Notes: generated from the sequence alone by a model not told the origin. Counted from the stretch's first letter, positions 6,850-15,797 are shown. The stretch is 64,000 nt of DNA from Rhodoferax sp. TH121 (GCF_002251855.1 NZ_NOXW01000020.1:1-64000); one strand, 5' to 3'. A program made the numbers and translations.

Positions 6850-7644
6850 ATGGACTTGGGAATCAAAGGCAAATGGGCGCTGGTGTGCGGCGCCAGCAAA
6901 GGGCTGGGCCTGGGCTGCGCCCAGGCGCTGGTGGCCGAGGGCGTGAACGTGCTGATCGTCGCGCGGGGTGCCGAGGCGCTGGAACGCAGTGCTATGAATT
7001 TGGAAGCTGCTTACGCAGTATCCACGGGGGCTGAGGTGCTGTTTTGTGCACAAGACATCACCACCGAGGCCGGCCGCGCTGCGGTGTTTGCTATGCGCCG
7101 TGACTTCGACATCGTGGTGACGAATGCCGGTGGCCCGCCGCCCGGCGACTTCCGCGACTGGGACCGCGAGGCCTGGATCAAGGCGGTGGACGCCAACATG
7201 CTCACGCCCATCGAACTCATCAAGGCCACGGTGGACGGCATGGCCGCGCGCGGCTTTGGGCGCATCGTCAACATCACCTCCAGCTCGGTGAAGTCACCCA
7301 TCGATATCCTGGGCCTGTCCAACGGCGCGCGCAGCGGGCTCACGGGATTTGTGGCCGGCGTAGCGCGCAGCAGCCTGGCGGCCAGGGGGGTGACGATCAA
7401 CAACCTCTTGCCGGGCAAGTTCGACACGGACCGAATTGCCACTACGGTGAAGGCGGCTGCGGCCAAGACCGGCAAGAGCGTGGACGACATTCGTGCAGCG
7501 CAGCAGGCGCAGATTCCGATGGGGCGGTACGGCACGGCGCAGGAATTTGGGCAGGTCTGTGCGTTTTTGTGCAGCCAGCAGGCGGGGTATATGACGGGGC
7601 AAAACGTGTTGCTGGATGGAGGGGCTTACCCCGGGACCTACTGA
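6850..7644 (+). CDS. SDR-fold oxidoreductase lacking the YxxxK motif
   Basis: 264 residues with a Rossmann N-terminus (CGASKGLGLGCAQAL, a TGxxxGxG variant, about 13-27), a VTNAGGPPPG motif (about 94-103) and the NITSSS strand (about 141-146). The catalytic YxxxK is not present; the equivalent region reads LSNGARSGLTG. This matches the BKR-like SDR-like subgroup, annotated as fatty-acid or polyketide ketoreductase-like but without the canonical tetrad. Start at 6850 follows GGAGACAAG. A repeat-like segment (6990-7040) encodes part of the protein near residues 48-63. It is downstream of the transporter gene in the same direction. Confidence 0.85.
   Translation: MDLGIKGKWALVCGASKGLGLGCAQALVAEGVNVLIVARGAEALERSAMNLEAAYAVSTGAEVLFCAQDITTEAGRAAVFAMRRDFDIVVTNAGGPPPGDFRDWDREAWIKAVDANMLTPIELIKATVDGMAARGFGRIVNITSSSVKSPIDILGLSNGARSGLTGFVAGVARSSLAARGVTINNLLPGKFDTDRIATTVKAAAAKTGKSVDDIRAAQQAQIPMGRYGTAQEFGQVCAFLCSQQAGYMTGQNVLLDGGAYPGTY
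6990..7040 (-). repeat. Dispersed ~60-bp repeat, copy inside SDR gene
   Basis: GCTATGAATTT, GGAAGCTGCTTACGCAG and GGGGGCTGAGG follow the order of the reverse complement of the 27911 copy. The reading frame of the SDR gene passes through it uninterrupted. Confidence 0.5.
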
Positions 7645-7680
7645 GGGTTCCTGTTGTGGCTCATTTTCTTGTTCGTAGCG

Positions 7681-7759
7681 TTTTTTTAACACCCACTCCC
7701 CCAGCCCCTCGCCGACGGGGGCGAGGGGCTGGGGGAGTGGGTGTCCAAAAAAGCGGTGC
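7681..7759. repeat. Perfect 24-bp-arm hairpin, solo copy of a foldback family
   Basis: Arms 7690-7713 and 7720-7743 (CACCCACTCCCCCAGC... and its reverse complement) pair perfectly around a six-base loop. A T-run precedes the left arm and an A-run follows the right arm, extending the stem. The right half with its AAAAAAGCGGTGCA flank also ends the long element at 51204-51592. It separates the SDR gene from the convergent AraC-type gene and may end transcription in practice, but it lacks the 3' U-run of a standard terminator. Confidence 0.8.
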
Positions 7760-7788
7760 AGGCGAAAAAAGCACTATGGCAAAAGAAG

Positions 7789-8757
7789 TCAAGACACCCC
7801 AGCCTGCGCCTGCGCCCGAAACATCTTGGGCGTGAGACCAAACTGTTGCTTGAAACTGCGGATGAAGTAGCTGGCGCTGGCAAAGCCGCAACACCAGGCA
7901 ATCTCCTTGATGGCCGAGTTGTCCTCCGTCAACAGCCGGGCTGCGCGGGCCAGTCGCTGACGCAGCACCACCTGCCACAGGTGCTCGCCCGTGCTGCGGC
8001 TGTACAGGTGCGACAGGTAGTCCGCCGTGCAGCCCAACTCCTCGGCCAAGCTGGCCACCGTCAGGTCCACTTCGCCAAGGCGGTTTTGCACCAGCACGCG
8101 CAATTGGCCCAGCAGCGCGGGTTCGCTGGCCACCGTTTTCTGGGGCGCATCCAACAGGCGTGCCACGGCCGACAGCGCAGTCAGTACCAGGGCACGCTGT
8201 TGCACCACCCACAGGCCATGGGCGTCTTGTGCAGGGGGCTTGGCGGCGTCGCCCAGCCAAGCCTCAATCCGCACGGCATCCACATGGGGATACACCTCCA
8301 GGTAGAGGTTGCCGGGTCGCCCGGGTCTGGCCTCGTTGGCCAAGTGGCAGGACATGCTTTGGTGGTCGGCATAAATCACCAGGTTGGAAAACGGCTGACC
8401 ATCCGGTCCCCCGGCCACCCATTCGTCGTGCAGCAGCTTGGGCGGCATCACCAGCGCCTCACCGGCCTGCAGGGTGACCTGGCCTTGGGGAAAGCGGAAT
8501 TCGGTGTGGCCCTGCACCTGCAAAAACAGTTCCGCATTCAGGTGCAGGTGGCCTGCGCCCCGCGTGGTCCAGCCCGGCTGGGGTGGTGGTGAAACCAGGC
8601 GCAGGTTGCCCTTGGCTGCTCGCGCAATGAAGTCGCCCAGGTCTTGGCGCATCCGTAGCGCATGGGCGGGCGCAGCAGGGTCATCGGGTGAGATGGCGGC
8701 CACGCTGCAGCAGTCAGATTGCTGCGAGGTAGTTAAGAAATTTGCTATTTTTGACAT
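7789..8757 (-). CDS. AraC-family transcriptional regulator with cupin domain
   Basis: 322 residues. The N-terminal half contains a cupin-like sensor (HLHLNAELFLQVQG, then LQAGEALVMPPKLLHDE, about 70-112). The C-terminal 100 residues form the two helix-turn-helix AraC domain: LTVASLAEELGCTADYLSHLY (first HTH) and AIKEIAWCCGFASASYFIRSFK (second HTH, with the family's typical FxSASYFIRxF pattern). It should bind DNA and respond to a small ligand. It is divergent from the MFS transporter gene at 8906 across 148 bp, so regulation of that gene is a reasonable inference. Confidence 0.9.
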   Translation of the reverse strand: MSKIANFLTTSQQSDCCSVAAISPDDPAAPAHALRMRQDLGDFIARAAKGNLRLVSPPPQPGWTTRGAGHLHLNAELFLQVQGHTEFRFPQGQVTLQAGEALVMPPKLLHDEWVAGGPDGQPFSNLVIYADHQSMSCHLANEARPGRPGNLYLEVYPHVDAVRIEAWLGDAAKPPAQDAHGLWVVQQRALVLTALSAVARLLDAPQKTVASEPALLGQLRVLVQNRLGEVDLTVASLAEELGCTADYLSHLYSRSTGEHLWQVVLRQRLARAARLLTEDNSAIKEIAWCCGFASASYFIRSFKQQFGLTPKMFRAQAQAGVS

Positions 8758-8905
8758 TTTGCTGGTACGGGTTGGCCTTGCATGCCGGGGCGCACGTCCC
8801 TACGCTACAGCTATGGATTGAGCGCAATTCTGCGGCCTCTTCCGGTTATTTGTCTATTCCCATGCCACACAAGATAAACCTGATTTTTGTTGCCGGGGGC
8901 GCTGC

Positions 8906-10105
8906 ATGAGCGCTGCTGTTCATGGCACCCCCATCCAGATCCGTCAAGCGACCTGGGCTACACGCTCCCTGTTTGCTGTGCTGGGTATCGTCGCCGGCGC
9001 TTGGGGCGTGCACATTCCCTCGGTCAAGGAGGTGTATGGCCTGAGCGAAGGCTCTCTGTCTCTGGTGCTGGTGGCCGCGGCTGTCGGTGCCGTGAGTGCT
9101 TTGTTCATCGCGGGACGGGCGATTGGCCGTTTGGGCGCACGCAATGCTGTGGCAGTGGCTGGTGTGCTCATGGGGCTCATGCTGATGCTGGTGGTGCACT
9201 GGCCCGGCTATGTGCCTTTGCTGCTGGCCATGCTGGTGTTCGGGTCCACCATGAGTGTCTATGACGTGGGTATCAACACCGAGGGCTCGGCGCTCGAAGC
9301 CGCTGGAGGACGGCCCATCATGGGTGGGCTGCACGGCATGTTCAGTGTGGGGGCCATGCTGGGTGCCGCACTTACTGCGCTGCTCTTGCGTTGGGAGGTG
9401 TCCGTTGCCTTGCAATTGGGCGGTGTGGGCGTGTGTGCCAGTGTGTGGATGGTGCTGGCTTCACGCTGGATGTTGCCTACGGCTCCCGTCACCGAGGCGT
9501 CGGCCGAGACGCCGCAGTTCGTCTGGCCGCGTGGCGCCCTGTTGATCATGGGGCTGCTGATTTTTGCCGGCATGAGCGCCGAAGGGGTGATGCAGGATTG
9601 GAGCGTGCTCTACCTGAAGCAGGAAGTGCAGATGCCCCAAGACCGCGCAGCCATTGGCTACGCCGCATTTGCCGGGGCCATGGCGGTGATGCGCTTCTTG
9701 GCCGATATCTTGCGCACCCGCTTTAGCGAGCGTTTGTTGCTGCGCGGCAGCGGCGTGCTCACCGCAGTGGCCATGGCTGTGGTGCTACTCAGTGGCAATC
9801 CGCTCGTCTCCGTCATCGGCTTTGCGTTTGTGGGCGCAGGGCTGGCCATGGTGGTACCCATTCTGTTTGGCGCGGCCAGCCGGGTGCCGGGTACCACGCC
9901 CGCTGCGGCCATTGCGGCGGTCTCGTCGATCGGCTACAGCGGGTTCATGATCGGGCCGCCGCTGATCGGTGGCATTGCCCAGCACGCATCCCTTACCGCC
10001 GCCATGGGCGTGGTGGTGGTCACCGCCACCATCCTCGCGCTCAGTGCGCATTACGTACCCGAGAAGCAGAACGATGCCACAGCAGGCCAGCCTTCGCTGG
10101 CTTGA
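8906..10105 (+). CDS. MFS transporter (YbjJ-like)
   Basis: 399 residues with about twelve hydrophobic helices. The HIPSVKEVYGLSEGSLSLVL segment between helices 1 and 2, the FGSTMSVYDVGINTEG segment and MGGLHGMFSVGAMLG resemble the YbjJ-type branch of the major facilitator superfamily. The substrate is unknown. The ATG at 8906 follows a weak GGGGGCGC sequence. The gene is divergent from the AraC-type regulator at 7789-8757 and convergent with another AraC-type gene at 10123, leaving only 17 bases between stops. Confidence 0.87.
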   Translation: MSAAVHGTPIQIRQATWATRSLFAVLGIVAGAWGVHIPSVKEVYGLSEGSLSLVLVAAAVGAVSALFIAGRAIGRLGARNAVAVAGVLMGLMLMLVVHWPGYVPLLLAMLVFGSTMSVYDVGINTEGSALEAAGGRPIMGGLHGMFSVGAMLGAALTALLLRWEVSVALQLGGVGVCASVWMVLASRWMLPTAPVTEASAETPQFVWPRGALLIMGLLIFAGMSAEGVMQDWSVLYLKQEVQMPQDRAAIGYAAFAGAMAVMRFLADILRTRFSERLLLRGSGVLTAVAMAVVLLSGNPLVSVIGFAFVGAGLAMVVPILFGAASRVPGTTPAAAIAAVSSIGYSGFMIGPPLIGGIAQHASLTAAMGVVVVTATILALSAHYVPEKQNDATAGQPSLA

Positions 10106-10122
10106 ATCGCATTCGGCGCTGC

Positions 10123-11109
10123 TCAGGGCGGCAGTACGGCGGACGCTTCTCCAAAGCTGGTGCGATATGCACCGGGCGCCAGCCCGGTGTGGCGCTTGTA
10201 ACTGCGGTTGAAGTGGGCCTGGTCGGCGTAACCGCAGACAAAACCAATCTCCGCCAGCGACAGCGGGCTTTCCAGCAGCCACCAGGCTGCGGCCCGCAGG
10301 CGCACCTCGGCAGCCACTTGCGAAAATCGCAGCCCGTGGTGCTGCAGCTGGCGCTGCAGGCTGCGGGCAGACAGGCCCATCTGCTGCGCAACGGATGCCA
10401 CCGTATGCGGGTACATCAGGTCGCCCAACATGGTGGCGGCGCACCGCTGCGCCAGATTGGGCCAGTCCAGGGACGCGCAAAGCTCGTGGGGTGCTTGCGC
10501 TGGCGGAAGGCTGGTGGAGCTGTGTGGTGCCAGAGTAGAGGGGGGATCTTCAGCCCAGTGCAGGGTCCAGTGTGCGGTACGTCCTTGGGTGGCCAAGTTA
10601 TGCAGCACCTGGGCATCTGCTTGCGGAAAAACGTCCACGCCTTGCAACTGGGCGCTCACCTGGCGCAGCCCCAAGGCTTGTAGCAAGGCACACAGCAGGC
10701 CCAGCACCACCAGGTCTTCGGCCGCTGCAGGGGGCGTGCGGGGCACTAGCGAGATGTGCTGCAACGTGGCCTGTGTGGGGCCCACCTGCAGACACAGGAC
10801 GCGGTGGCGCGAATGCACATACTTCTCCAGCCGGCACCAGCGCGCCAGCAGGGTGGCGGCATCTGGCGCAGAGGCCAGCGCGCGGTGCAGCGGGGCATCG
10901 GCCAGGTCGTGAAAGCCCTGGCCAAGGTGCAGCAGGCTGGCCCAGCCCCCTTGGGCCAGGGCGGTTGCGGCCAGGGTCTGCTTGGCCTGTAGTGGAATGT
11001 GGGCGTCCTCTGTGTGGGCCAGGTGCTGCACCGGGCGCGTATCCAGTCCCAGCCGTGCCATGCCTTTGAGCATGACACCCACCATGGCAGTGCTGGCGAA
11101 ATCACTCAT
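10123..11109 (-). CDS. AraC-family transcriptional regulator (arabinose-binding-domain type)
   Basis: 328 residues from the ATG at 11109, which overlaps the TGA of the upstream oxidoreductase gene within ATGAGTGA, indicating translational coupling; a longer frame beginning at 11220 is proline-rich noise. Residues about 1-185 match the N-terminal domain shared by OruR/ArgR-like AraC proteins, and residues about 230-325 the HTH domain (TVASVAQQMGLSARSLQRQL and LAEIGFVCGYADQAHFNRSY). It likely controls the molybdenum hydroxylase operon it ends. Confidence 0.88.
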   Translation of the reverse strand: MSDFASTAMVGVMLKGMARLGLDTRPVQHLAHTEDAHIPLQAKQTLAATALAQGGWASLLHLGQGFHDLADAPLHRALASAPDAATLLARWCRLEKYVHSRHRVLCLQVGPTQATLQHISLVPRTPPAAAEDLVVLGLLCALLQALGLRQVSAQLQGVDVFPQADAQVLHNLATQGRTAHWTLHWAEDPPSTLAPHSSTSLPPAQAPHELCASLDWPNLAQRCAATMLGDLMYPHTVASVAQQMGLSARSLQRQLQHHGLRFSQVAAEVRLRAAAWWLLESPLSLAEIGFVCGYADQAHFNRSYKRHTGLAPGAYRTSFGEASAVLPP

Positions 11110-13204
11110 GGGGTGGGCGGGTGGACAGGTGGTGCTGCAGTTCGGTGGTGGACACGGGCAGGGTGGTGGCTCGGTAGGCGGTGGCAGCCGCGATGGCGTT
11201 GCCAATGGCGGCTGCGGCACTCACCATGCCGGTCTCTCCTGCCCCGGTGGGCGCTAGGGCGGAGTCTACAAGTTCCACCGTGAGGGCGGGCACTTGTGGC
11301 CAGCGGGGAATAGGCGCATCGGCAAAGCTGCTGGCCGCCACGCCAGTGTTGTCCACCGGCAAACCGTCGGTGAGGGCCATGGCAAGGCCCCAGACCAGGG
11401 TGCCCTCACACTGGGCGCGCACCTGGTCAGGGTTGATCACACGGCCGCAATCGTGCACGCACCACAGGTGCAGCACGTGCACCTCGCCGCTGGCCGGGTC
11501 CACTGCGACATCGGCTACGGTGGCTACATAACTCATAGCCTTGTAGATGCCGCAGGCCACGCCCCGGCCCGTGCGCCAGCCCGCAGGGGCGGCGGCAGGG
11601 CCCCGCCCCCAGCGGGCCAGGCTGGCTACCCGCTGCAGCGCCTGCGCAAGGCGCGCGTCGCTGATGTGGGCCAGCCGGAAGGTCACCGGGTCAGCACCTG
11701 CAGTATGGGCCAGCATGTCCCACGCGGTTTCCACCGCAAAGCTGTTGGGGCCGGCGCCCAGTCCGCGCCAGGGGCCGGTGAACACGGGCAGGCGCACCAG
11801 GTCCATCTCGATGCGTTGCTGCGGCACCTGGTAGGGAATCAGGGCCCCGCGGGCGGACCCAGCATCGCCCACAAAGCTGGAGACCGTCTGCATCCAGGCG
11901 GGCATGGCGGCATTGGTGAACAGGATGTGGCTGGTGGCAAAGGCGTGCCACCAGTGCTGCACCTTGCCCTGCTGCAGGCGGGCGCGCAGCCGGTGGTGCG
12001 AGGGCGGGCGGTGAAAGCCGTAACGCAGCTCCTGGGTACGCGTCCATTGCACCTTGACCGCGCCCCCCCATTGGCGGGCCAGCACGGCCGCTTCCATTTC
12101 CACGGTGCAAATGGTGCGCCCACCAAAAGCTCCGCCCATGCGGCAGGCCTGCACCAGCACCTGCGACGCGTCCAGGTCCAGTTGGCGGGCCACCGCGTCG
12201 CGCTGGTAGAACACATCCTGGTTGCCCACCCACAGGCGCAGAAGGGGTTCTGCCCCATTCCACAGCGCTACCGCCGCTCGTGGCTCCAGCGTGGCGTGGG
12301 CGGCCAGGGGCACACGGATTTCTACATCCAGGTCCCAGGGCGCATGTTCAGGCAGGGCGTCGTTGCGCAGACGGTGGGCCAGCGGGGCTTTCTTCAGACG
12401 GGGCGTGATGTCGATGAGGGCATCTACCGCACCCGGCGCCAAGCTGCCTTCCACGTGCCATTGGATATTGAGTGCCACCTCGATGCGGTCCAGTGCGCCT
12501 GGCGTGCGGGCCAGGATGCCCAAGCCCTGGCTGCGGCCCTGCAGCAGGCCGGGGTTTTGCACCAGCGCCACAAAGCCTGGCACCCCACGTGCAGCCGCCT
12601 CTTGCCAGGCACGCGGGTGGGAGGCCAGTTCGGGCGAGACCGGTGCGCGCAAAACCCGGCCATACACCATGCCGGGCAGGCGCACGTCGGCGGCATAGAC
12701 GGGTTCGCCCCGCACAATGGCCAGGCCCTGCTCCAGTGGGGCGGTGCGGCCCACGTGACGGGTTTTCGGGCCGAAGGCGCGCAGGCGTTCCTGGGGCAAT
12801 GCATCAGCCTCCAGCACGCCTTCTGTGACGCCTCGGGCCAGGGCCTCCCGCAGCGTCGCACAGGCCTGCGCCAGCGGTACCGCAAACTCCCGGATGGAGT
12901 CACTGCCCACCGTGGCCTTGACGCGGCGGATGGAGCGGGTGTCCGGCAGGACGGCATCGACCTGGTCCCATGCCACCCCCAGCTCCTCGCAGGCCACTTG
13001 CTTGAGGCCGGTGAGCACGTTTTGCCCCATCTCTGCCCGGGGCAGGTAGAAGGTGTAGCGCCCTTGGGCGTAACGCACCCACGACATGGCGTCTTCACCG
13101 GAGGGCTGCGGACGCTTGGGAATGACGGGGATGAGGCCGCAGGCGGGCAGCAGGGTGACAGTGAGGCCGGCACTGGCCAGACCCAGAAAGTGGCGGCGCT
13201 TCAC
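11102..13204 (-). CDS. Molybdenum hydroxylase large subunit (IorB-type)
   Basis: 700 residues, molybdopterin-cytosine-dinucleotide-binding subunit of the xanthine-dehydrogenase family, nearest in style to isoquinoline 1-oxidoreductase beta. I start at a GTG at 13204 because it overlaps the TGA of the 2Fe-2S gene (GTGA) and puts VKRRHFLGLASAG, a Tat signal, at the N-terminus; LLPAC could alternatively be a lipobox. CRMGGAFGGR (about 360-369) is the conserved Mo-cofactor loop and GAGETGMVSAAAAIG near 655 carries the active-site Glu. Electrons would pass to the 2Fe-2S subunit. The substrate is not predictable, but periplasmic oxidation of an aldehyde or N-heterocycle fits. Confidence 0.9.
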   Translation of the reverse strand: MKRRHFLGLASAGLTVTLLPACGLIPVIPKRPQPSGEDAMSWVRYAQGRYTFYLPRAEMGQNVLTGLKQVACEELGVAWDQVDAVLPDTRSIRRVKATVGSDSIREFAVPLAQACATLREALARGVTEGVLEADALPQERLRAFGPKTRHVGRTAPLEQGLAIVRGEPVYAADVRLPGMVYGRVLRAPVSPELASHPRAWQEAAARGVPGFVALVQNPGLLQGRSQGLGILARTPGALDRIEVALNIQWHVEGSLAPGAVDALIDITPRLKKAPLAHRLRNDALPEHAPWDLDVEIRVPLAAHATLEPRAAVALWNGAEPLLRLWVGNQDVFYQRDAVARQLDLDASQVLVQACRMGGAFGGRTICTVEMEAAVLARQWGGAVKVQWTRTQELRYGFHRPPSHHRLRARLQQGKVQHWWHAFATSHILFTNAAMPAWMQTVSSFVGDAGSARGALIPYQVPQQRIEMDLVRLPVFTGPWRGLGAGPNSFAVETAWDMLAHTAGADPVTFRLAHISDARLAQALQRVASLARWGRGPAAAPAGWRTGRGVACGIYKAMSYVATVADVAVDPASGEVHVLHLWCVHDCGRVINPDQVRAQCEGTLVWGLAMALTDGLPVDNTGVAASSFADAPIPRWPQVPALTVELVDSALAPTGAGETGMVSAAAAIGNAIAAATAYRATTLPVSTTELQHHLSTRPPHE

Positions 13205-13674
13205 GCCTTGCCTCCCGTCGTGGGCTGCTGGGCTGCAGTGTGCACGGCCTGGCGGATGCGCTGGTGGGTGCCGCAACGGCACAGGTGGCCGGCCAGGGCG
13301 GTGTCAATGTCGGCATCGCTGGGTTTGGGGGTGTGGCGCAGCAGCGCCACGGTGGCCATGATATGGCCCGCCTGACAGTAGCCACACTGGGGCACGCAGT
13401 GTGTCAACCAGGCCTGTTGCACCGGGTGCAGGGTGGTTCCTTGGGCCAGTCCTTCAATGGTGGTGATCTGTGCCTGGGCCAAGTCTTTGGGGCGCAGGAG
13501 GCAGCTGCGTTGGGCCTGACCGTCTACCAACACGGTGCAGGCACCGCATTGGCCCATGCCGCAGCCGAGCTTGGGGCCTACCAGTCCCAGGCCTTCGCGC
13601 AGGGCGAATAGCAGGGTTTCGTCTTCCCACAGGGGGTCCAAGGTGTGCGCTTGTCCGTTGATGTGCAGTTGCAT
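13201..13674 (-). CDS. 2Fe-2S subunit of molybdenum hydroxylase (IorA-type)
   Basis: 157 residues with the two-cluster layout of the family: the plant-ferredoxin-like N-terminal cluster (CGMGQCGACTVLVDG with an earlier-to-later Cys set about 38-58) and the C-terminal helical cluster (PQCGYCQAGHIM about 95-106 and HLCRCGTHQRIRQAV about 130-144). It passes electrons from the Mo subunit. First gene of a three-gene operon (2Fe-2S, Mo subunit, AraC regulator) with overlapping starts and stops. No FAD subunit gene is present, as in IorAB enzymes, which use a separate acceptor. Confidence 0.93.
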   Translation of the reverse strand: MQLHINGQAHTLDPLWEDETLLFALREGLGLVGPKLGCGMGQCGACTVLVDGQAQRSCLLRPKDLAQAQITTIEGLAQGTTLHPVQQAWLTHCVPQCGYCQAGHIMATVALLRHTPKPSDADIDTALAGHLCRCGTHQRIRQAVHTAAQQPTTGGKA

Positions 13675-13764
13675 GGTGTGCTCCGAGGTAGAGACGCCAT
13701 GGTCGTGCGCTAGATGCGCTCTGTATTGAATATTCGCGCCAAGGAGTGGGGCGCGTGATCTGCT

Positions 13765-14673
13765 CTAGCGGGCTTTGGACGAAGACAGCAGAATGCCCGT
13801 GACGATGAGAACAAACGCCACGCCGTGGTACAGGCGTGGCGGCTCTCCCAAAAACAAGGATGAGAGCAGCGCTGTGAACAGCGGTGTAAGGTTGATGAAG
13901 AAGCCCGCCACTGCGGGGCCTGCGCGTGACACACCGGCACCCCAGGAGCCATAGGCAATCACGGCCGGGCCCACCGCAATAAAGGCCAGTGCCGCAGCCA
14001 GAGGCCAGCTCCAGTCGATATGCGCCGGGGTTAGCGCCCACTCGCCCGCGGTGAACAGCGCCGACCACCCCAAACCAAAGACCATTTGCCCCAGTAGAAA
14101 CTGCGCCCAATCGGCGCGGATGGTGGCCGACTCCGGTGTCGGGTGCGCCAGCAGCCAGCTGTAGAAAGCCCAAGCCACCGAGGCCAGCAGCACATACAGG
14201 TCACCCGGCACCAGGCGCAGCTGGGTGATCACTTCCCAGTCGCCCCGGCCCAGCACCAGCACCACCCCGGCCATCGACAGGGCGGCCCCCAGCAACTGGC
14301 GGCGCGTCACTGCCACCTTGAAAAACAGGCGCCCAATCAGCAACATCCATACCGGTGTGCTGGCGCCCACCAGCGTCACATTGATGGCGGTGGAGGTATT
14401 GAGCGCCAGGTACAGCAGCGCGTTGTAGCCGCCTATGCTGAACAGGCTGAGCCAGGCAAAGCGCCGCCACTGGGGCCACAGGCTACTTCCGGGGCGTAGC
14501 ACCGCACCTGCCAGCGGTAACAGCAAGAGCAGGGCAATGCTCCAGCGCAGCAGGTTCAGTGTCATGGGCGACACCATGGGCGCCACCAGCCGCCCCACTA
14601 CTGCATTGCCTGACCACATGAGGGGTGGAATGACGAGCAGGGCAATCGCGGTGGGGGTAAGGCCTTTGTGCAT
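13765..14673 (-). CDS. EamA/DMT-family transporter
   Basis: 302 residues, about ten hydrophobic helices in two EamA repeats; MWSGNAVVGRLV (helix 1) and GGYNALLYLALNTSTAINVTL are typical of the family. An inner-membrane exporter of unknown substrate. It is only distantly like the EamA protein at 5882. The ATG at 14673 is divergent from the quinone oxidoreductase gene at 14780. Confidence 0.87.
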   Translation of the reverse strand: MHKGLTPTAIALLVIPPLMWSGNAVVGRLVAPMVSPMTLNLLRWSIALLLLLPLAGAVLRPGSSLWPQWRRFAWLSLFSIGGYNALLYLALNTSTAINVTLVGASTPVWMLLIGRLFFKVAVTRRQLLGAALSMAGVVLVLGRGDWEVITQLRLVPGDLYVLLASVAWAFYSWLLAHPTPESATIRADWAQFLLGQMVFGLGWSALFTAGEWALTPAHIDWSWPLAAALAFIAVGPAVIAYGSWGAGVSRAGPAVAGFFINLTPLFTALLSSLFLGEPPRLYHGVAFVLIVTGILLSSSKAR

Positions 14674-14779
14674 GCGGGCGACTGTAGCAAGCCGCGCATG
14701 GCCACGCTTGCGAGCGGCTGACGCGGCTTTCTGGCACCATCAGCGCCCACACATTCACCATTTCTTTGGAGATCCTCCC

Positions 14780-15775
14780 ATGACCGCCATTGCCTCCCGC
14801 GCCATCCACATCGCCAAGCACGGCGGCCCCGAACAATTGCAGCTTGTCCAGGTGACCGTGGGCGAGCCTGGCCCCGGCGAGGTGCGTATCCGCCAGCATG
14901 CGGTGGGCCTGAACTTTATTGATGTGTACCAGCGCACGGGCCTGTACCCGCAGCAGCTGCCTGTGCAACTGGGCATGGAAGCTGCGGGCGTGATTGAGGC
15001 GGTGGGCGAGGGCGTGACACACTTGAAAGTGGGCGACCGTGCGGCCTATGCCAGCAACCCGCCCGGCGCCTACTGCGAGGTGCGGGTGCTGCCGGCCAAG
15101 TGTGTGTGCAAACTGCCCGACGCCATCGGCTTTGAGACCGGCGCGGCCATGATGCTCAAGGGCCTGACCGCGCAGTATCTGCTCAAGCGCACGCTGCCCC
15201 AAGGCGGCCTCAATCCGGGTGACTTTGTGTTGTTCCACGCTGCGGCCGGCGGGGTCGGCCTGATTGCCTGCCAGTGGGCCAAGGCCCTGGGCTTGCGCTT
15301 GATTGGCACCGCAGGATCGGATGCCAAATGTGCTCTGGCGCTCGCCAATGGGGCGGAGTTTGCCATCAACTACGCGACAGAAGATTTTGCCGCGCGGGTC
15401 AAAGCAATCACTGGTGGCAAGGGCGTGAAGGTGGTGTATGACAGCGTGGGCAAAGACACTTGGGACAAGTCATTGGACTGCTTGGCCCCGTTTGGCCTGA
15501 TGGCCAGTTTTGGCAACGCCTCGGGCCCGGTGGCACCGTTTGCGCCCGGCATGCTGGGCGCCAAAGGCTCTCTCTACGTCACACGCCAGACCTTGTTCAC
15601 CCACATCGCCACCCGCGAGGCCACCCAGGCCATGGCGGATGACCTGTTTGCCGTGGTGCAAAGCGGCGCGGTCAAGATCCATATTGCCCAGCGCTACGCT
15701 TTGGAGAATGTGCAGCAGGCGCACAAAGACCTTGAGGCACGTCAAACAACCGGCTCTACCATCCTGACCCTATAG
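14780..15775 (+). CDS. qor: NADPH:quinone oxidoreductase (zeta-crystallin type)
   Basis: 331 residues from the ATG at 14780, preceded by TTTGGAGA; an ORF extending to 14435 overlaps the divergent gene and is rejected. A zinc-free medium-chain dehydrogenase: GroES-like N-terminal domain with LNFIDVYQRTGLYP (about 45-58) and GMEAAGVIEAVGEGV, then a Rossmann domain with AAAGGVGLIACQWAKALG (about 153-170), the NADPH-binding loop. It should reduce quinones by one electron using NADPH in the cytoplasm. Sequence signature closely follows E. coli QorA. Confidence 0.9.
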   Translation: MTAIASRAIHIAKHGGPEQLQLVQVTVGEPGPGEVRIRQHAVGLNFIDVYQRTGLYPQQLPVQLGMEAAGVIEAVGEGVTHLKVGDRAAYASNPPGAYCEVRVLPAKCVCKLPDAIGFETGAAMMLKGLTAQYLLKRTLPQGGLNPGDFVLFHAAAGGVGLIACQWAKALGLRLIGTAGSDAKCALALANGAEFAINYATEDFAARVKAITGGKGVKVVYDSVGKDTWDKSLDCLAPFGLMASFGNASGPVAPFAPGMLGAKGSLYVTRQTLFTHIATREATQAMADDLFAVVQSGAVKIHIAQRYALENVQQAHKDLEARQTTGSTILTL

Positions 15776-15797
15776 TCAGTAAGGATAAAATTCCTGC

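Noticed and set aside
7690-7743. Standard rho-independent terminator
   Set aside because: The T-run lies before the stem and the A-run after it on both strands, so the 3' U-run is missing; I describe it as a foldback-type repeat instead.
11294-13375. 693-residue open frame on the plus strand opposite the molybdenum hydroxylase genes
   Set aside because: It mirrors two well-supported minus-strand genes with conserved motifs; the composition is Gly/His/Gln/Arg-rich as expected for antisense of GC-rich coding DNA.
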